Source: Bryobacterales bacterium
GTDB lineage: Bacteria > Acidobacteriota > Terriglobia > Bryobacterales > Bryobacteraceae
NCBI GenBank assembly: GCA_003132905.1
Contig: PKZC01000339.1
Span: forward strand, 2,344-9,430
Length of the DNA: 7,087 nucleotides
Direction of reading: 5' to 3'
The translations under genes were made by a program, and so were the position numbers. Position 1 is the first letter of the stretch, and the number at the start of each line of letters is the position of its first letter. Shown here one piece after another: positions 6,781-7,087 of this stretch. The notes beneath the pieces were generated by a model, which was not told where the DNA came from, searched no databases, and saw only the letters and a program-made list of their open reading frames with translations.

Positions 6781-6864
6781 ATGGCTGCCCGCAAGGGTCA
6801 GCATTCACAAGCACTTAGCGTGCCGTCAACACGCCGTCAAATTTTAGAAAAGCTGGCCAGCTAG
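6781..6864 (+). CDS. Possible 27-codon small ORF in the intergenic gap
   Basis: An open frame of 27 codons begins MAARKGQHSQ and ends RRQILEKLAS, basic and partly amphipathic. An in-frame TGA two codons upstream fixes the start. The only Shine-Dalgarno-like sequence is a poor AAGTGA, just six bases away. It overlaps the direct repeats and palindrome described below, which argues that the DNA here serves regulation rather than coding. No family recognised; most likely chance. Confidence 0.12.
   Translation: MAARKGQHSQALSVPSTRRQILEKLAS
6822..6840 (+). repeat. Helically phased direct repeat GCCGTCAA x2
   Basis: GCCGTCAA occurs at 6822-6829 and again at 6833-6840. The starts are 11 bases apart, about one DNA turn, so both copies face the same side of the helix. 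They lie just upstream of the proposed promoter for the TonB-receptor gene, a usual position for an activator such as a response regulator. The rest of the gap before this (6703-6780) holds nothing I can identify; no convincing terminator follows the TPR stop. Confidence 0.4.
6851..6862. promoter_or_regulatory. Perfect 12-bp palindrome AGCTGGCCAGCT, operator candidate
   Basis: The twelve bases equal their own reverse complement. The element covers the proposed -35 hexamer of the TonB-receptor promoter, where binding of a dimeric repressor would block transcription. It also lies ten bases after the second GCCGTCAA repeat. No T-run follows, so it is not a terminator. Confidence 0.4.
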
Positions 6865-6883
6865 TAGATTTCTGTTATATGAT
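6854..6883 (+). promoter_or_regulatory. Candidate sigma-70-type promoter for the TonB-receptor gene
   Basis: TGGCCA (6854-6859, four of six matches to TTGACA) is followed after 18 bases by TATGAT (6878-6883, five of six matches to TATAAT). Transcription would begin near 6890 and give a leader of about 60 bases before ATG 6951. The local sequence (6863-6900) is more AT-rich than the window, as promoters usually are. The -35 match is modest and the spacer one base long. Confidence 0.4.
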
Positions 6884-6950
6884 AGCCGAAGTTTTAGGTT
6901 TGTTTCAGGCTAGAAGCGCTAAAAGCTAGCAAGTTCGGGAGGCGAACTCA

Positions 6951-7087
6951 ATGTGGTTGAGAATATCGGGGCTATTCCTGATCTGTACCTTGGCAGCGTT
7001 TGCTCAGGGTGATCGCGGCACCATTACAGGGACTATTAGTGATCCAACCGGCGCAATTGTTCCTGGCGCTAACATTCAAGTCACGAA
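6951..7087 (+). CDS. N-terminus of an Oar-like TonB-dependent receptor with carboxypeptidase-regulatory-like domain (cut by window end)
   Basis: Only 45 codons are present. ATG 6951 has a strong Shine-Dalgarno, GGGAGG at 6937-6942, eight bases upstream. The signal peptide MWLRISGLFLICTLAAFA is followed by QGDRGTITGTISDPTGAIVPGANIQVT. This is the characteristic first strand pair of the Cna-B/carboxypeptidase-regulatory-like domain (GxIxGxVxDxxGAxVPGAxVxV). In Acidobacteriota this N-terminus nearly always leads into a large outer-membrane TonB-dependent beta-barrel of about 1000-1200 residues. The barrel is outside the window, so another secreted protein with the same domain cannot be excluded. 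The receptor would import or bind a large ligand at the outer membrane; the ligand is unknown. It is transcribed in the same direction as the TPR gene but has its own promoter-like region. Confidence 0.8.
   Translation, partial: MWLRISGLFLICTLAAFAQGDRGTITGTISDPTGAIVPGANIQVT

Noticed and set aside
6909..6930. GCTAG/CTAGC inverted repeat in the TonB-receptor leader, possible riboswitch stem
   Set aside because: Five base pairs around a 12-base loop that cannot be extended and does not cover the Shine-Dalgarno; no known riboswitch motif recognised.

Overview
The window looks like a piece of an Acidobacteriota chromosome, probably Solibacter/Bryobacter-like. Three things suggest this: a protein with the layout of the 'VWFA-related Acidobacterial domain' family, a CRTAC1-type FG-GAP/ASPIC-UnbV protein next to a TPR protein, and the first 45 residues of an Oar-like TonB-dependent receptor with an N-terminal carboxypeptidase-regulatory-like domain. 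Composition is moderately GC-rich and even. I see no mobile element, CRISPR array, rRNA or tRNA.

Layout: a leftward run occupies 5286 down to 1, in this transcription order: CRTAC1-like putative lipoprotein (5286-3484), a 245-residue YD/RHS-like hypothetical protein (3476-2739), an exported VWA protein (2724-928), and an exported PQQ-type sugar/aldose dehydrogenase (804-1, C-terminus outside the window). The first three are separated by only 7 and 14 bases. The dehydrogenase follows after 123 bases and has its own Shine-Dalgarno sequence. Rightward, a TPR protein (5299-6702) starts 12 bases from the CRTAC1 start. A 248-base gap with operator-like repeats then leads to the TonB-receptor-type gene (6951 to the window end).

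Five of the six main proteins carry an export signal or an N-terminal hydrophobic segment that could serve as one. The neighbourhood therefore reads as a cell-envelope module: a receptor, scaffolding or adhesion proteins (FG-GAP propeller, VWA, TPR), and a periplasmic oxidoreductase. No pathway can be named from sequence alone. The points most worth checking are the dehydrogenase lacking the expected catalytic histidine, the probably leaderless start of the VWA gene, the crowded divergent start region at 5253-5301, the non-exported YD-like protein between two exported ones, and the palindrome plus helically phased direct repeat in front of the TonB receptor.
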